From Polynucleobacter sp. (GTDB taxonomy: Bacteria; Pseudomonadota; Gammaproteobacteria; Burkholderiales; Burkholderiaceae_D): a stretch of 64,000 bases of DNA. Positions 17,353 to 26,762 of the stretch are shown here, piece after piece. The notes beneath the pieces are model-generated. The model saw only the letters and a list, made by a program, of their open reading frames with translations. It was not told the origin of the DNA and made no database searches. The translations under genes were made by a program, and so were the position numbers. Location: assembly GCA_021737945.1 (NCBI GenBank), contig JAIPCX010000001.1:186001-250000 (forward strand), given 5' to 3'. Position 1 is the first letter of the stretch, and every line of letters begins with the position of its first letter.

Positions 17353-20300
17353 CGTCCCTCATCATTGGCGCTGGCGGCGGCGGTAAGAATGGTGGTGGTT
17401 CTGCCCGAGTGGCGCAAGAAGCACCAGACAGTCTGCGCTCCAAAGCTTATGCACGCGTCGTTGATCTGATCTCCGAAGGTGAGATAGAAGGTTTAGTTGC
17501 AGGGTTGCAGTCGGTGTATCTGGACGACACCCCAATTCAAAATGTTGATGGGACAAATAATTTCACAGGCATCACGTTAGAGACGCGGAACGGTACTCAA
17601 CAGCAAAATTATGTACCGGGATTCTCTTCTGTTGAAAACGAAATCTCAGTGGGTGTGGAGATCAAGGCTAGTCAACCCGTCGTTCGCTCAATAACAGATG
17701 CCGATGTAGATGCTGTGCGTGTGAAGGTGAGTGTGCCTCAATTAACCAACCAAAACACAACCAACGGTGACTTAAATGGCAGTCAAGTGAGCTTTGCCAT
17801 CGATCGCCAAACGAATGGCGGTGGATTTATTGAAGTTATTAAAGACACGATTTCTGGTAAGACCACAACCAAGTATCAGCGCAGCTATTACGTTCCTTTG
17901 ACAGGTAGTGCGCCTTGGGAGATTCGCATACGTCGTATTACAGCGGACTCAACGTCTACAGCAATTCAGAACAAAACGTTTTTAGAATCGTACACCGAGG
18001 TTATTGAAAGTAAGCTCAGGTATCCGAACAGTGCGTTGGTCGCTTTGCGTGTAGACGCAGCGCAGTTTTCATCCATTCCACGCAGAAGCTATGACATGAA
18101 GCTTTTGCGTGTTCGGATCCCAGTTAACTATGACCCAACTACACGCTCATACAGCGGTGTCTGGAATGGTAGTTTCAAGATTGCATGGACGGATAATCCC
18201 GCATGGTGTTTTTACGATATCTTAACCAGTACCCGTTATGGTTTGGGGAGTTATATCCCCGAAGCGCAAATCGACAAATGGGCGTTGTATCGAGTAGCGA
18301 AGTATTGTGATGAGCAAGTACCGAACGGCTTAGGCGGTTTTGAGACACGATTTACGTGCAATTTATATCTCCAAACTCGAGAGCAAGCATACAAAGTTGT
18401 GCAAGACATGGCCTCTATTTTTCGGGGGATGGTGTACTGGTCTGGCGGCGCAATTACTGTTACGCAAGATGCGCCAGTCGATGCGGTTTATCAGTTCGCA
18501 CCTAGTAATGTGATCGATGGTGAATTCGCCTATCAAGGGTCATCTGCCAAGGCGCGTCATACAGTCGTTTTGGTCAGTTGGAATGACCCAGAGGATTTTT
18601 ATCGTCAGAAAGTTGAATACGTCGAAGATGCAGCAGGTATAGCTCGCTACGGTATTGTACAGAGTGAAATCACTGCTCTTGGATGCAACTCTCGCGGTCA
18701 AGCGCATCGCGTTGGCAAGTGGCTTTTGTATTCCGAGCAGTCTGAATCCGAGATTGTCACCTTTCGAACAGGTTTAGAAGGCGCGGTCGTGCGCCCTGGA
18801 GACGTGATTAAGGTAGCTGACCCGGTTCGAGGTGGGCTGCGTTTGGGTGGACGCGTTGCATCTGCGACGACAACATCCATTTTGCTTGACCAAGACGTGC
18901 CAGCGCCTCGAGCTTGGCGCCTGTCCATCATTCTGCCTAACGGCACAGTGGAAGAACGACGCGTGGGTCCGGCCTCTGGCCGTACGGTTACAGTAACGAG
19001 TCCATTCAGTATTGCACCCGAACCCAATGCTATTTGGGTGCTGGGTTCAACCGAAGTTGAGCCGCAGCTCTTTCGAGTCGTTGCCGTTTCCGAGCAAGAC
19101 CCTGGCGTTCACGAGGTCACTGCGCTTGCCCACAATCCGGGCAAATACGCTGCCATCGAACAAGGCTTGGCACTCCAGCCCCGATCGATCACGACTCTCT
19201 CAGACCAGCCATCTGCTCCGACTGGTCTGTCGATTAAAGAGAGCCTGTATCGTGTCAAGGATCAGGCAAAGGTACTAGTACAAATATCGTGGCAAGAAGT
19301 GCAAGCGGCGATTGCCTATCGATTGTCCTACCGGGCCAATGGTGGAAATTTTATTAGCCTGCCACAGACCAGCGCTAACTACATCGAGATTCGAGACGCG
19401 GTTGAAGGCCCGTATGAGTTTAGCCTTCGTGCCATTGGTGTGACTCGCAAGGAAAGCGCGGCGACAACGTTTAATGCCACCGTGTTGGGTAAGACGTTGC
19501 CACCCTCGGATGTCATGGGCTTTATTGTTCAGCGAAGGATGACTGATCTACTGCTCACCTGGAACGAGGTGACCGACGCAGACTTGGCAGGTTATGAAGT
19601 GCGTGTTGGTTCGAACTGGGATCAAGGTCAATTAGTCGCAAAGACTGCAGCAACCCAAATGATTCACGACCAGTCAATGGCAGGACTCTATGCGTATCAC
19701 ATAAGAGCGATTGATACGTCGGGCAATTTCAGCACCAACGTCACGACTCATCTGTTGGATCTGAAAGCACCGATAACGGTAATTCAATTCGATGTGGTGC
19801 AGTCAGCTAATCGACTGGAGTTTCGCTGGCAGCCCAATCCTGAGCCGGAAGTGGTGGGTTATGAACTACGGGAGGGCTCAGCGTGGGACGCCTCACTTTT
19901 TGTGGCTGAGATCAAGTCCACCAGCTACACCTTGCCTTCAGGCTTTGATGGCGAACGCAAATTCTGGATCAAGGCAATTGCTTCACCTGGTATCTACAGC
20001 CATGCACCGACGTTTGTCTCAACTGTCGTCGCACAACCGCAAAATGCTAACCTCATTCTTGAACGAGATGAGCAAGCATCGGGATTTCCGGGGATTCGGC
20101 ATTTCGCATCAGTAGTGTCAGTCAACGGAAAGGATGTGCTGCGCATGGATAGTGGGGCGGTGAGCGCGGAGTACTTGTTTGAGGTGGATCTGATTTCAAC
20201 GACTCGGGCGCAGAACACGCTGCAAAATAGTTTAGGCGCTTCACAAGATGACCGTACAACCTGGCTGGAAGTTAGCTATCCGTGGAGTAGCGAAGCCGCA

Positions 20301-20849
20301 GGGCGTCAGTGGTCTTACGACGGATCACTCGCAAATGTAGATGCACGATTGCAGGTCGCTCGAGAGGATGCACTGCAAGACGGTGAACTATACGGCTGGC
20401 GCCTAAACGGATCACTCACAGGCTTCGGGAATCCGACCACCAACCAATCCGCTGGTGTCAGCTTTGATGGCGGTCGCTATGGCGACGGATTAATGATCAA
20501 GGACACTACGCGAGCAGCGTGGAGCGTTGCGATTCCAGCCGCGTTTCATACCTCGTTCTGGTTTATCCCATCACATGTCACCACTTGCGTGATTTGGCGT
20601 GCGATAGGTCCTGATGGCTTACTACTAGTGGGCTACGACTCCGGTACAGGAATGTTTTTCTTGGAAGATCACTTATCGCGTCAGGTAACGGTGTCCATTT
20701 CAATTGCAGCAGAGGATCCGATCTGTCTTGGCGTATGTCAGACCACCTCAGAGCGGCGACTTTTTGTATCACGCTTAGGCGGAGACGTTGAATCAGGAAG
20801 TGCTGTATTAGCTCCAGTGGGTCAACTAACTAGTCTGCAGCTCTACTAG
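17349..20849 (+). CDS. Tail-tip attachment/host specificity protein, lambda gpJ-like
   Basis: 1166 residues. The N-terminal ~600 residues follow gpJ: RSKAYARVVDLISEGEIEGL, the TTKYQRSYYVPL segment and WSGGAITVTQDAP. Fibronectin-III-like repeats occupy about 620-900 (SDQPSAPTGLSIKE, LLTWNEVTDADLAGYEVRVG, LEFRWQPNPEPEVVGYELR). The last ~260 residues resemble no family I know and would carry receptor contacts. It starts at GTG 17349. The terminator 30 bp downstream ends the tail-tip transcript. Confidence 0.9.
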   Translation: MTSLIIGAGGGGKNGGGSARVAQEAPDSLRSKAYARVVDLISEGEIEGLVAGLQSVYLDDTPIQNVDGTNNFTGITLETRNGTQQQNYVPGFSSVENEISVGVEIKASQPVVRSITDADVDAVRVKVSVPQLTNQNTTNGDLNGSQVSFAIDRQTNGGGFIEVIKDTISGKTTTKYQRSYYVPLTGSAPWEIRIRRITADSTSTAIQNKTFLESYTEVIESKLRYPNSALVALRVDAAQFSSIPRRSYDMKLLRVRIPVNYDPTTRSYSGVWNGSFKIAWTDNPAWCFYDILTSTRYGLGSYIPEAQIDKWALYRVAKYCDEQVPNGLGGFETRFTCNLYLQTREQAYKVVQDMASIFRGMVYWSGGAITVTQDAPVDAVYQFAPSNVIDGEFAYQGSSAKARHTVVLVSWNDPEDFYRQKVEYVEDAAGIARYGIVQSEITALGCNSRGQAHRVGKWLLYSEQSESEIVTFRTGLEGAVVRPGDVIKVADPVRGGLRLGGRVASATTTSILLDQDVPAPRAWRLSIILPNGTVEERRVGPASGRTVTVTSPFSIAPEPNAIWVLGSTEVEPQLFRVVAVSEQDPGVHEVTALAHNPGKYAAIEQGLALQPRSITTLSDQPSAPTGLSIKESLYRVKDQAKVLVQISWQEVQAAIAYRLSYRANGGNFISLPQTSANYIEIRDAVEGPYEFSLRAIGVTRKESAATTFNATVLGKTLPPSDVMGFIVQRRMTDLLLTWNEVTDADLAGYEVRVGSNWDQGQLVAKTAATQMIHDQSMAGLYAYHIRAIDTSGNFSTNVTTHLLDLKAPITVIQFDVVQSANRLEFRWQPNPEPEVVGYELREGSAWDASLFVAEIKSTSYTLPSGFDGERKFWIKAIASPGIYSHAPTFVSTVVAQPQNANLILERDEQASGFPGIRHFASVVSVNGKDVLRMDSGAVSAEYLFEVDLISTTRAQNTLQNSLGASQDDRTTWLEVSYPWSSEAAGRQWSYDGSLANVDARLQVAREDALQDGELYGWRLNGSLTGFGNPTTNQSAGVSFDGGRYGDGLMIKDTTRAAWSVAIPAAFHTSFWFIPSHVTTCVIWRAIGPDGLLLVGYDSGTGMFFLEDHLSRQVTVSISIAAEDPICLGVCQTTSERRLFVSRLGGDVESGSAVLAPVGQLTSLQLY

Positions 20850-20880
20850 CTCAATACCATCAACAAGTAATTTCAACCAT

Positions 20881-20913
20881 GGCGTTGCACGCAAGTGCAG
20901 CGCCATTTTTTTT
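20881..20913 (+). terminator. Intrinsic terminator after gpJ-like gene
   Basis: GGCGTTGCAC pairs with GTGCAGCGCC (20881-20890 with 20895-20904, one G-T pair), then A and eight T. The next gene's GAGGA site overlaps the end of the T run, so the fibre genes may be expressed by read-through. Confidence 0.75.
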
Positions 20914-20923
20914 GAGGAATTTC

Positions 20924-21370
20924 ATGATCCAAGAATCCATGCAACTTCATGGCGCGATGACCTTATTCATCTCTCGTGCTAATGGCGATACAGAAACAGT
21001 CTATCAAGACAATTTGATTGTTAATGTTGGCTTTGATTTCATTGCTGATGCCATCGGCAAATCAGCAAGCCGACCAAGCGTGATGGGATACATTGCGCTC
21101 GGTACAGGCACAACGGCAGCAGCAGCCACGCAATCGGCGTTAGTAACTGAAATTGATCGCAATGCCGCAACCTATGCTCACACTGCCGGCACCAAGACAT
21201 TTACATTTACTGCGGACTTCTTAGCAGGGGATGCAACAGGTGCGATTACCGAGGCCGGCGTATTCAATGCAGCAACTGCTGGAATTATGTTCGATCGCGT
21301 TGTCTTCCCGGTCGTCAATAAAGGTGCAGATGACAGCTTAACTGCTGTCTTTACCTTCACGATGAGTTGA
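20924..21370 (+). CDS. Phage tail fibre-associated protein (unrecognised family)
   Basis: 148 residues from ATG 20924 behind GAGGA; the upstream frame reads through the terminator hairpin and is rejected. The sequence is beta-prone and rich in Ala/Thr (GYIALGTGTTAAAATQSAL, EAGVFNAATAGIMFDRVVF). Small proteins of this kind follow J in several lambda-like phages and may lie at the fibre base. No domain is named with confidence. Confidence 0.55.
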   Translation: MIQESMQLHGAMTLFISRANGDTETVYQDNLIVNVGFDFIADAIGKSASRPSVMGYIALGTGTTAAAATQSALVTEIDRNAATYAHTAGTKTFTFTADFLAGDATGAITEAGVFNAATAGIMFDRVVFPVVNKGADDSLTAVFTFTMS

Positions 21371-21375
21371 TTGTC

Positions 21376-22744
21376 ATGCCTGACGTGGTGACAGTGACGG
21401 AAAATGCCGGAGCTCGCTACACGTGGGCCTCAGGCAGCTTTACCTGGTCGAGTGCTAGTGCTGGAAAAAATTGGGAAAGCGCATATCCAGCAGTCTATGT
21501 ATTTGCAGTCGCCGTTAGTCTCTCGATGCTCGAATCAACCTCTCGTCAATTTAATAAACCTGTTGGTGAGGCATTTGGCGTCATTGAAAGCACCACACGT
21601 CAGGTGAAGTTACAGCAATACGAGACTTTGTTATTTGCTGAAACCTATGCAGATCTGATCGCTTATGTGCTGCGCTTCGTTGAGTCATTTTCTCTTGCTG
21701 AGAATCTTTTAAAAGATAATCAAAAACGATTCAACGAGACATGGTCACTGGTGGATTATTTATCGAAACGGACATCTAAAGAGTTTATTTCTGAAGTGAG
21801 ATTAGAAGATGCTTTATATCGACAAACAACTGTAAATCAATCTGAAATATTGCCGATAAGTGATTCGCACCGCAAATCGATCATGCAATCGCATCATGAT
21901 GCTTTGGAATTTTCAGAAGCTTTAAAGCGTGGTCTGGTCAAAGCGTGGTCTGGTCAAAGCGTGTTCAGAGACATTTGCGCTGGCTGAAACGTATGCCGAT
22001 CTGATTGCATACGTTCTGCGAATCAGCGAAAACCTGAATGTTATAGAACAACCTTCTAAGAAACTAAATAAGCCTTTACATGAGAGCTTGGGCTTAGCAG
22101 ACGCTAAAGGATTTGGCACCATAAAACGTGTAGTCGAAGCTATTGCTTTGGACGACGCGTGGGGTAGAACCGTCGCTTATCGCCGCTATCTGAATGAAGG
22201 GCTAAGCATTACAGATGCTCTTCGTCGAGTACTCAACATTAAAAGCGTTGAAGTACTTTCACTGGTAGAGCAATATCGTCGACATGCCAACGGTGTGGTC
22301 AGCGACATGATCGTCTCAAGCACGTTAATTACTGAAGAAGATTTTGCAAGCATCGTGCAAAACGGTCATCCACCGGGATACACGAACTTTCGGGATTTTA
22401 TTCAAGGGGACTATACCTATCAGCGAGCGCTTTTTCGGGCCATCTTGAAATCCAATAACGCCGATCGGGGTTATATCGATGCACTGCGTTTAACAATTGA
22501 TGTTCCCGATATCTTCGACCGAGGCGTCGCAGAAATCACAAATTCTGCTACCGGCATCACGGTTCAGTTTTCTCGAAGTTTCCGCTTCACACCACAAGTG
22601 ACGATGACTCACAAAGGTGGAACAACCACAGCCATACCTCGCATCCTCGGCACACCCACAACATCCGGTTTTACAGCTGTTCTGGAAGATAAGACCGGGG
22701 CTCGAGTGAGTGGCTCATTTTCTTGGCTCGCACAGGGGTGCTAA
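21376..22744 (+). pseudogene. Tail fibre gene split by a 16-bp tandem duplication
   Basis: The first frame (from 21367/21376) ends at 21987 and a second runs to 22744 in another frame. Removing one copy of the 16-bp duplication at 21927-21958 gives one 450-residue protein reading LKRGLVKACSETFALAETYA across the join. The reconstructed protein consists of ~22-25-residue helical repeats, two of them sharing ETYADLIAYVLR. It ends in a compact beta domain (RFTPQVTMTHKGGT ... VSGSFSWLAQGC) like the ends of phage receptor-binding proteins. It could be true decay, phase variation or an assembly error. Neighbours are intact and close-packed. Confidence 0.8.
21927..21958 (+). repeat. 16-bp perfect tandem duplication causing a frameshift
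   Basis: GCGTGGTCTGGTCAAA occurs at 21927-21942 and 21943-21958, with GCGTG repeated again after it. Sixteen is not a multiple of three, so the second copy shifts the frame. Confidence 0.95.
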
Positions 22745-23797
22745 ATGCAAAATTTCACAACCATACCGTCGTCCGAGACGCTGACCAATTCACTGGCGCC
22801 GCTGTTAAACAACGACAAGTCAGCGCTCTCTAATTCCAGCGGTACAGTTTTTCCGACGACTGAGCTGCAGGTAGGGATGAAATGCTGGCGCACAGATCAG
22901 CAAAAACTTTACCTGCTAACAAACGCTTCACCTGCGACATGGATTTTGCTTGCTGATTTAAGCAGCGGTACTACCAGTGTGGCAGCAGCTATTGCTGCAC
23001 AAAGCGCTAGTGATGCCACTGCACTTGGCGGTCAACTACCGAGCTACTACACCGACATCACCGCACGTTTGGGATTTACTCCGCTTAATAAGGCGGGAGA
23101 CACAGCAACTGGACTGCAATATCAAGTACGAGCAGCCGGCGCCTTTCAATATTGGGGGCTGACGGCAGCGAACTATTTATCAGTCGGCCAAAGCTCGACT
23201 GGTGATGCCTATGTAAAGAATGCCTACCCAAGCAAGAGTTTGATTTTGGGAGCGGGCAACACTGACCATGTCGTCATAAACGCTGCAGGCGCTGTGGGGG
23301 CAGGTGGCGCTAACTTTGGTGCAGCTGGGCAGGTTTTGACTTCGGCTGGAAGTGCCGCACCTCCTGGTTGGCAGACTCTGCCTGAAGAGTTTGCCAGTGG
23401 GACAAGGCTGCTCTTTCAGCAAACCGCCGCACCGACTGGATGGACAAAAGATACGACGCACAACGACAAAGCACTCCGCATTGTGAATGGTGCAGTGAGC
23501 TCGGGAGGCACCGTTGCGTTTACATCCGCCTTCATATCGCAGGCTGTAAGTGGCACTGTTGGCTCCACCACGCTGTCCGAGGCACAAATTCCCAGCCATA
23601 CCCACTTAGCTGGCGCCACGTTGCAAACCTCTTCTTCCTCCGCCAAAGGATCATCAGCGCAATGGCGATCGATCTCGGCGACGGGTAATGCAACGTCTGC
23701 AACCGGCGGCAGTGGCTCTCACAACCATACGTTTTCGGGTGCAGCAATCAATCTCGCTGTGCAGTACGTCGACGTCATCATCGCTACCAAAAACTAA
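22745..23797 (+). CDS. Tail fibre / collar-type receptor-binding protein
   Basis: 350 residues starting directly after the preceding stop. The N-terminal part is small-residue rich (GTTSVAAAIAAQSASDATAL, FTPLNKAGDTATG), typical of fibre shafts. The C-terminus has two HxH motifs in an iron-binding tip arrangement: AQIPSHTHLAG and SGSHNHTFSG. It finishes with NLAVQYVDVIIATKN, the usual collar-domain end. It probably forms a trimeric fibre that binds the host surface. Confidence 0.85.
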   Translation: MQNFTTIPSSETLTNSLAPLLNNDKSALSNSSGTVFPTTELQVGMKCWRTDQQKLYLLTNASPATWILLADLSSGTTSVAAAIAAQSASDATALGGQLPSYYTDITARLGFTPLNKAGDTATGLQYQVRAAGAFQYWGLTAANYLSVGQSSTGDAYVKNAYPSKSLILGAGNTDHVVINAAGAVGAGGANFGAAGQVLTSAGSAAPPGWQTLPEEFASGTRLLFQQTAAPTGWTKDTTHNDKALRIVNGAVSSGGTVAFTSAFISQAVSGTVGSTTLSEAQIPSHTHLAGATLQTSSSSAKGSSAQWRSISATGNATSATGGSGSHNHTFSGAAINLAVQYVDVIIATKN

Positions 23798-23799
23798 TT

Positions 23800-24096
23800 A
23801 TGGAAATCAAACCCGGCAATTACTGCCCTTTGCTGAAAAAAGACTGTGTGGGACTGCAGTGCGCATGGTTTACCCAAGTGCGTGGTCACAACCCAAACAC
23901 CGGAAAAGAAGTCGACGAATGGTCTTGCGCCATTGTCTGGCTTCCTGTCTTACTAATCGAAAACAGCCAACAGCAACGCTCTACCGGTGCAGCGGTTGAG
24001 TCCTTTCGAAACGAAATGGTCAAGGCAAACGAGGACTCGCAGCTGGCATTGCTCGCTGCAGCAAACAGAAATTCCGTACGGGAGATCACAGAATGA
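23800..24096 (+). CDS. Small conserved phage protein, cysteine-containing
   Basis: 98 residues, 2 bp after the fibre gene. The N-terminal half holds four cysteines (NYCPLLKKDCVGLQCAWF, then WSCAIVW), suggesting a bound metal or cluster. The C-terminal half is helical (AAVESFRNEMVKANEDS). I do not recognise a named family, although similar genes follow tail fibres in other proteobacterial prophages. It overlaps the next gene by 4 bp. Confidence 0.5.
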   Translation: MEIKPGNYCPLLKKDCVGLQCAWFTQVRGHNPNTGKEVDEWSCAIVWLPVLLIENSQQQRSTGAAVESFRNEMVKANEDSQLALLAAANRNSVREITE

Positions 24097-24392
24097 CCGC
24101 GCCAACGAGAGTAACGATTATTCCGCAAGACACCTTCTGTGCAGTGGACGGGGTGGGTTATACGGGCATTACCATGACCAGCGTTGCACCTAATGTCCAT
24201 GCGATGCAGTGGTATGCAACCCACGGCGAAGTAGAGATAAAGGATCCTGCTACAGGGAAGATCATGCGCAACAACGAGATAACCCACCTCGATGATTATC
24301 AGGCAGTGCTTGATGCGTACTGGGAAATTCGACAGGCAGCAGAGGCGTTCGAGGCCGCGCAGCGATCAATCGATCAAGTACTGGAGGTCTGA
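24093..24392 (+). CDS. Hypothetical small phage protein
   Basis: 99 residues, starting in an ATGA overlap. MQWYATHGEVEIKDPATGKI and DDYQAVLDAYWEIRQAAE suggest a beta hairpin followed by two helices. Such proteins are sometimes annotated near tail fibres, but no function is known to me. It is 2 bp before the cupin-like gene, so it may head the accessory operon. Confidence 0.5.
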   Translation: MTAPTRVTIIPQDTFCAVDGVGYTGITMTSVAPNVHAMQWYATHGEVEIKDPATGKIMRNNEITHLDDYQAVLDAYWEIRQAAEAFEAAQRSIDQVLEV

Positions 24393-24394
24393 CG

Positions 24395-24922
24395 ATGAAC
24401 TACGATCAGAAACCAGCCAGAGCATTCGATACGATTGCGTTACTACTTGATATTCCAGCCGGCACTTTACTCAATGACACTGATGTACGGAATGGATGTT
24501 TCGTTGTACATCCCGACGGTACCTATAACGAAACCGGAGATCAGTTCGTCTGGATGGTCTTTCATGGGCATATCCGACACACACACCTGGACACCGGAAG
24601 CGTAACAGACCGCCATGCAGGTTATTGCTCTCTAGGTATTTTCGACAAACCCGGCATCACCCGCGTCGATGTCGTTGCTGATACCAAGATGATGTGCATT
24701 CCTCCGCATCTGAGGCATGGAGTGTCCTTACAAAATATTTCTGCGTGGCGGCTTGCCGCTGGCGAAGAAGTTGTACTGCCGAAGGACACTAGGCTTTTTC
24801 TGGCCAGCGGCACCTTACAGATTGGTGGCCTGCCAATCGCAGGCCCGCGCCAAATCCACGTGACAACCGGGGACAAAAATGTAATCGCCGTGACAGCTGC
24901 TTACGGTGTCACGTTTGCATGA
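24395..24922 (+). CDS. Cupin-like protein of the prophage accessory operon
   Basis: 175 residues, beta-strand rich and histidine rich: MVFHGHIRHTHLDTG, then TDRHAGYC and CIPPHLRHGVSL. The spacing of histidines and the PPHLRHG turn recall the two cupin metal motifs, but the match is loose. If it is a cupin it could bind iron or act as a non-catalytic jelly roll. It overlaps the next gene, an Fe(II)-oxygenase-like protein, supporting a shared oxidative pathway. Confidence 0.45.
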   Translation: MNYDQKPARAFDTIALLLDIPAGTLLNDTDVRNGCFVVHPDGTYNETGDQFVWMVFHGHIRHTHLDTGSVTDRHAGYCSLGIFDKPGITRVDVVADTKMMCIPPHLRHGVSLQNISAWRLAAGEEVVLPKDTRLFLASGTLQIGGLPIAGPRQIHVTTGDKNVIAVTAAYGVTFA

Positions 24923-25482
24923 TGAACACATATTTTATTAAGCTGGATATGAGTATGGATACCAGCGGTGTATTCACCGATCCGGCGGCACTTCGATGCA
25001 ACGGTGAGTATCTCAGGCAGCAGAAATACGGCGTTGCCCTGCTCAGAAAAAAATCCTTCAGCTCAGTTCCCAACAGATCGTATGTAGCTGCGGATAAGGA
25101 CGCCGAACGACTCATCGCGCAGCTGCCGCAACGTTTACTCAATATCGAGATGCCCAAGGTTTGGGTTCTGGATATGCAGGCTCCGGCGCATGAGCCCGAA
25201 GTCATGCTTGCCCCGCATGTGGATGGCGTACGCGTTACGGCCATCAACATTTACAGCAACACAAATGGAGAGCGCACCTGCTTTTATACGTATGCAGCAG
25301 GCGGCGAGATTCAGGAGGTCGGTAGTTTTGTGGCCAAGGATGGCGATATTTGGCTGATGGATGTATCGAAACCTCACGCCGTTGAACTCAAGCCAGGGAA
25401 GAACCGGCGGGTACTGACACTCTCGTTTATTACGACACCTTTTGATGTCGTACGGAAGGTGCTTTCATGTCTCCCTTCCTAA
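24919..25482 (+). CDS. 2OG-Fe(II) oxygenase-like protein, copy 1
   Basis: 187 residues from the ATG pair at 24919/24922. The core is APHVDGVRVTAINIYSNTNG, then KDGDIWLMDVSKPHAVELKP and RRVLTLSF. This gives HxD, a distal His about 65 residues on, and an Arg ten residues later, the pattern of a double-stranded beta-helix oxygenase. It has no signal peptide. It is a paralogue of the next gene (shared HVD, WL-D-S-PH-V-LKP and R-LTLSF). It overlaps that gene by 16 bp. The substrate is unknown. Confidence 0.6.
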   Translation: MMNTYFIKLDMSMDTSGVFTDPAALRCNGEYLRQQKYGVALLRKKSFSSVPNRSYVAADKDAERLIAQLPQRLLNIEMPKVWVLDMQAPAHEPEVMLAPHVDGVRVTAINIYSNTNGERTCFYTYAAGGEIQEVGSFVAKDGDIWLMDVSKPHAVELKPGKNRRVLTLSFITTPFDVVRKVLSCLPS

Positions 25483-26015
25483 AGATTGATTGGAAAGCGC
25501 CTTTTGGCCGAGAAATAATTAAGTACGCAAAACTGCAACATCGATTTACCAAGACACAGAAGTACAACAAGAATCTGGCAGATGAATACACCTCTGTACC
25601 AACCGAAGCACTGACACTACCAAACCACTATGCAGATCAGATAATTAGTATGGTGCCAGCATCAGTGAAAGCGTTGGAGGTGCCACAGGCCTACCTTATC
25701 CGCATGACGGCAACGGATGCATTGCAGCCTGTTTTACCAGCGCATGTCGACTACAACCGCACTTGCGGTATCAATTTTTATCTTGAGGCGGAAGGCGAAA
25801 AAACACATTACTACGAATGGGATAGAGAATTGAAATCCTTGACGGAGACAGAGACATTTGTCGCTGCGCAGGGAGACTGCTGGCTCATCGACACCTCGAT
25901 TCCGCACTCCGTGACGCTAAAGCCAAATCAGCAACGGCTCATACTGACTTTATCTTTTTCGCACACATCGTTTCCCGAAGTGGTTGCTCGTCTGAGGAGG
26001 GTGTGTAATGTCTGA
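25467..26015 (+). CDS. 2OG-Fe(II) oxygenase-like protein, copy 2
   Basis: 182 residues. The putative iron site is LPAHVDYNRTCGINFYLEAE (HxD) with QGDCWLIDTSIPHSVTLKP (distal His) and QQRLILTLSF (Arg for 2-oxoglutarate). Layout and length match copy 1, indicating tandem duplication and divergence. HVD followed by NR recalls oxygenases found in cyanophages. It is cytoplasmic by sequence. It overlaps the desaturase gene by 8 bp, so the three are probably translated together. Confidence 0.65.
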   Translation: MSPFLKIDWKAPFGREIIKYAKLQHRFTKTQKYNKNLADEYTSVPTEALTLPNHYADQIISMVPASVKALEVPQAYLIRMTATDALQPVLPAHVDYNRTCGINFYLEAEGEKTHYYEWDRELKSLTETETFVAAQGDCWLIDTSIPHSVTLKPNQQRLILTLSFSHTSFPEVVARLRRVCNV

Positions 26016-26757
26016 GTTTTCTAAACTGCGCGCGCTTATCTTGGCTGTGCATCTGGCAGGAATTGTGGGCGTTGTCGTCTACTGGAATCCGGTCTGGCTT
26101 GGCCTGACGTTGATGTCAGTAGTGCTGTTTACGTGGCTTGGACAGGAGCTGTATTGCCACAGATATCTGGGACATCGTGCTTTCGAATTGTCTGAAGGTT
26201 GGCAAAAGGTGTTTGCCTTTTTCTCGATCTTTAACTTGTTTGGAAACCCAATAGGTATCGCGTCCACCCATGTGAACCACCACAAACATGCTGATACGGC
26301 TTTGGACCCGCATCCTGCAGCGACTGCCTGGCAGACTTGGTTTTGGATGGCACCCGGATTTGAGCAGTCGCGAAGTATCGCAACAGTAAAGCGATTGATG
26401 CGGGATGCATGGTTGGTGTTTATTCGGCGTTACTACTTCGCTATTTATTTCGCAGTGGTCGGCACAGCAGCGCTGATTGACATTCGGGTTGCAATCTACG
26501 GCTTTTTCCTGCCGGTAATCTATTCGTTTTTCTGTAACGGCGTGATTAATGTTTTATGCCACAAGTATGGCTACAAACTGTTCGCCACAAATGACAACAG
26601 TAAAAACAACCTGATAGCGAATTTGCTCCTACTCGGCAACGGTGTCGCGTTACATAACACGCATCACGCAGAGCCTTGGGACTATCGGCTTTCCCGCCAG
26701 TGGTATGAGGTAGACGCTGTTGCGTTACTCATCGACATACTTAAAACTAAAGATTGA
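26008..26757 (+). CDS. Integral-membrane fatty acyl desaturase-like protein
   Basis: 249 residues. Hydrophobic segments lie at about 8-45, 140-165 and 168-190. Histidine boxes fit the acyl-CoA (stearoyl-CoA) desaturase class: CHRYLGHR (HxxxxH), HVNHHKHAD (HxxHH) and NTHHAEPWDYRLSRQWYEVD, plus LCHKYGYK. These bind a di-iron centre that inserts a double bond into a lipid acyl chain. Bacterial housekeeping versions are longer and not phage-borne. Its place between two oxygenase genes in a prophage late operon is unusual. Hydroxylation or another oxidation is also possible. Confidence 0.8.
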   Translation: MSEFSKLRALILAVHLAGIVGVVVYWNPVWLGLTLMSVVLFTWLGQELYCHRYLGHRAFELSEGWQKVFAFFSIFNLFGNPIGIASTHVNHHKHADTALDPHPAATAWQTWFWMAPGFEQSRSIATVKRLMRDAWLVFIRRYYFAIYFAVVGTAALIDIRVAIYGFFLPVIYSFFCNGVINVLCHKYGYKLFATNDNSKNNLIANLLLLGNGVALHNTHHAEPWDYRLSRQWYEVDAVALLIDILKTKD

Positions 26758-26762
26758 ATCGG

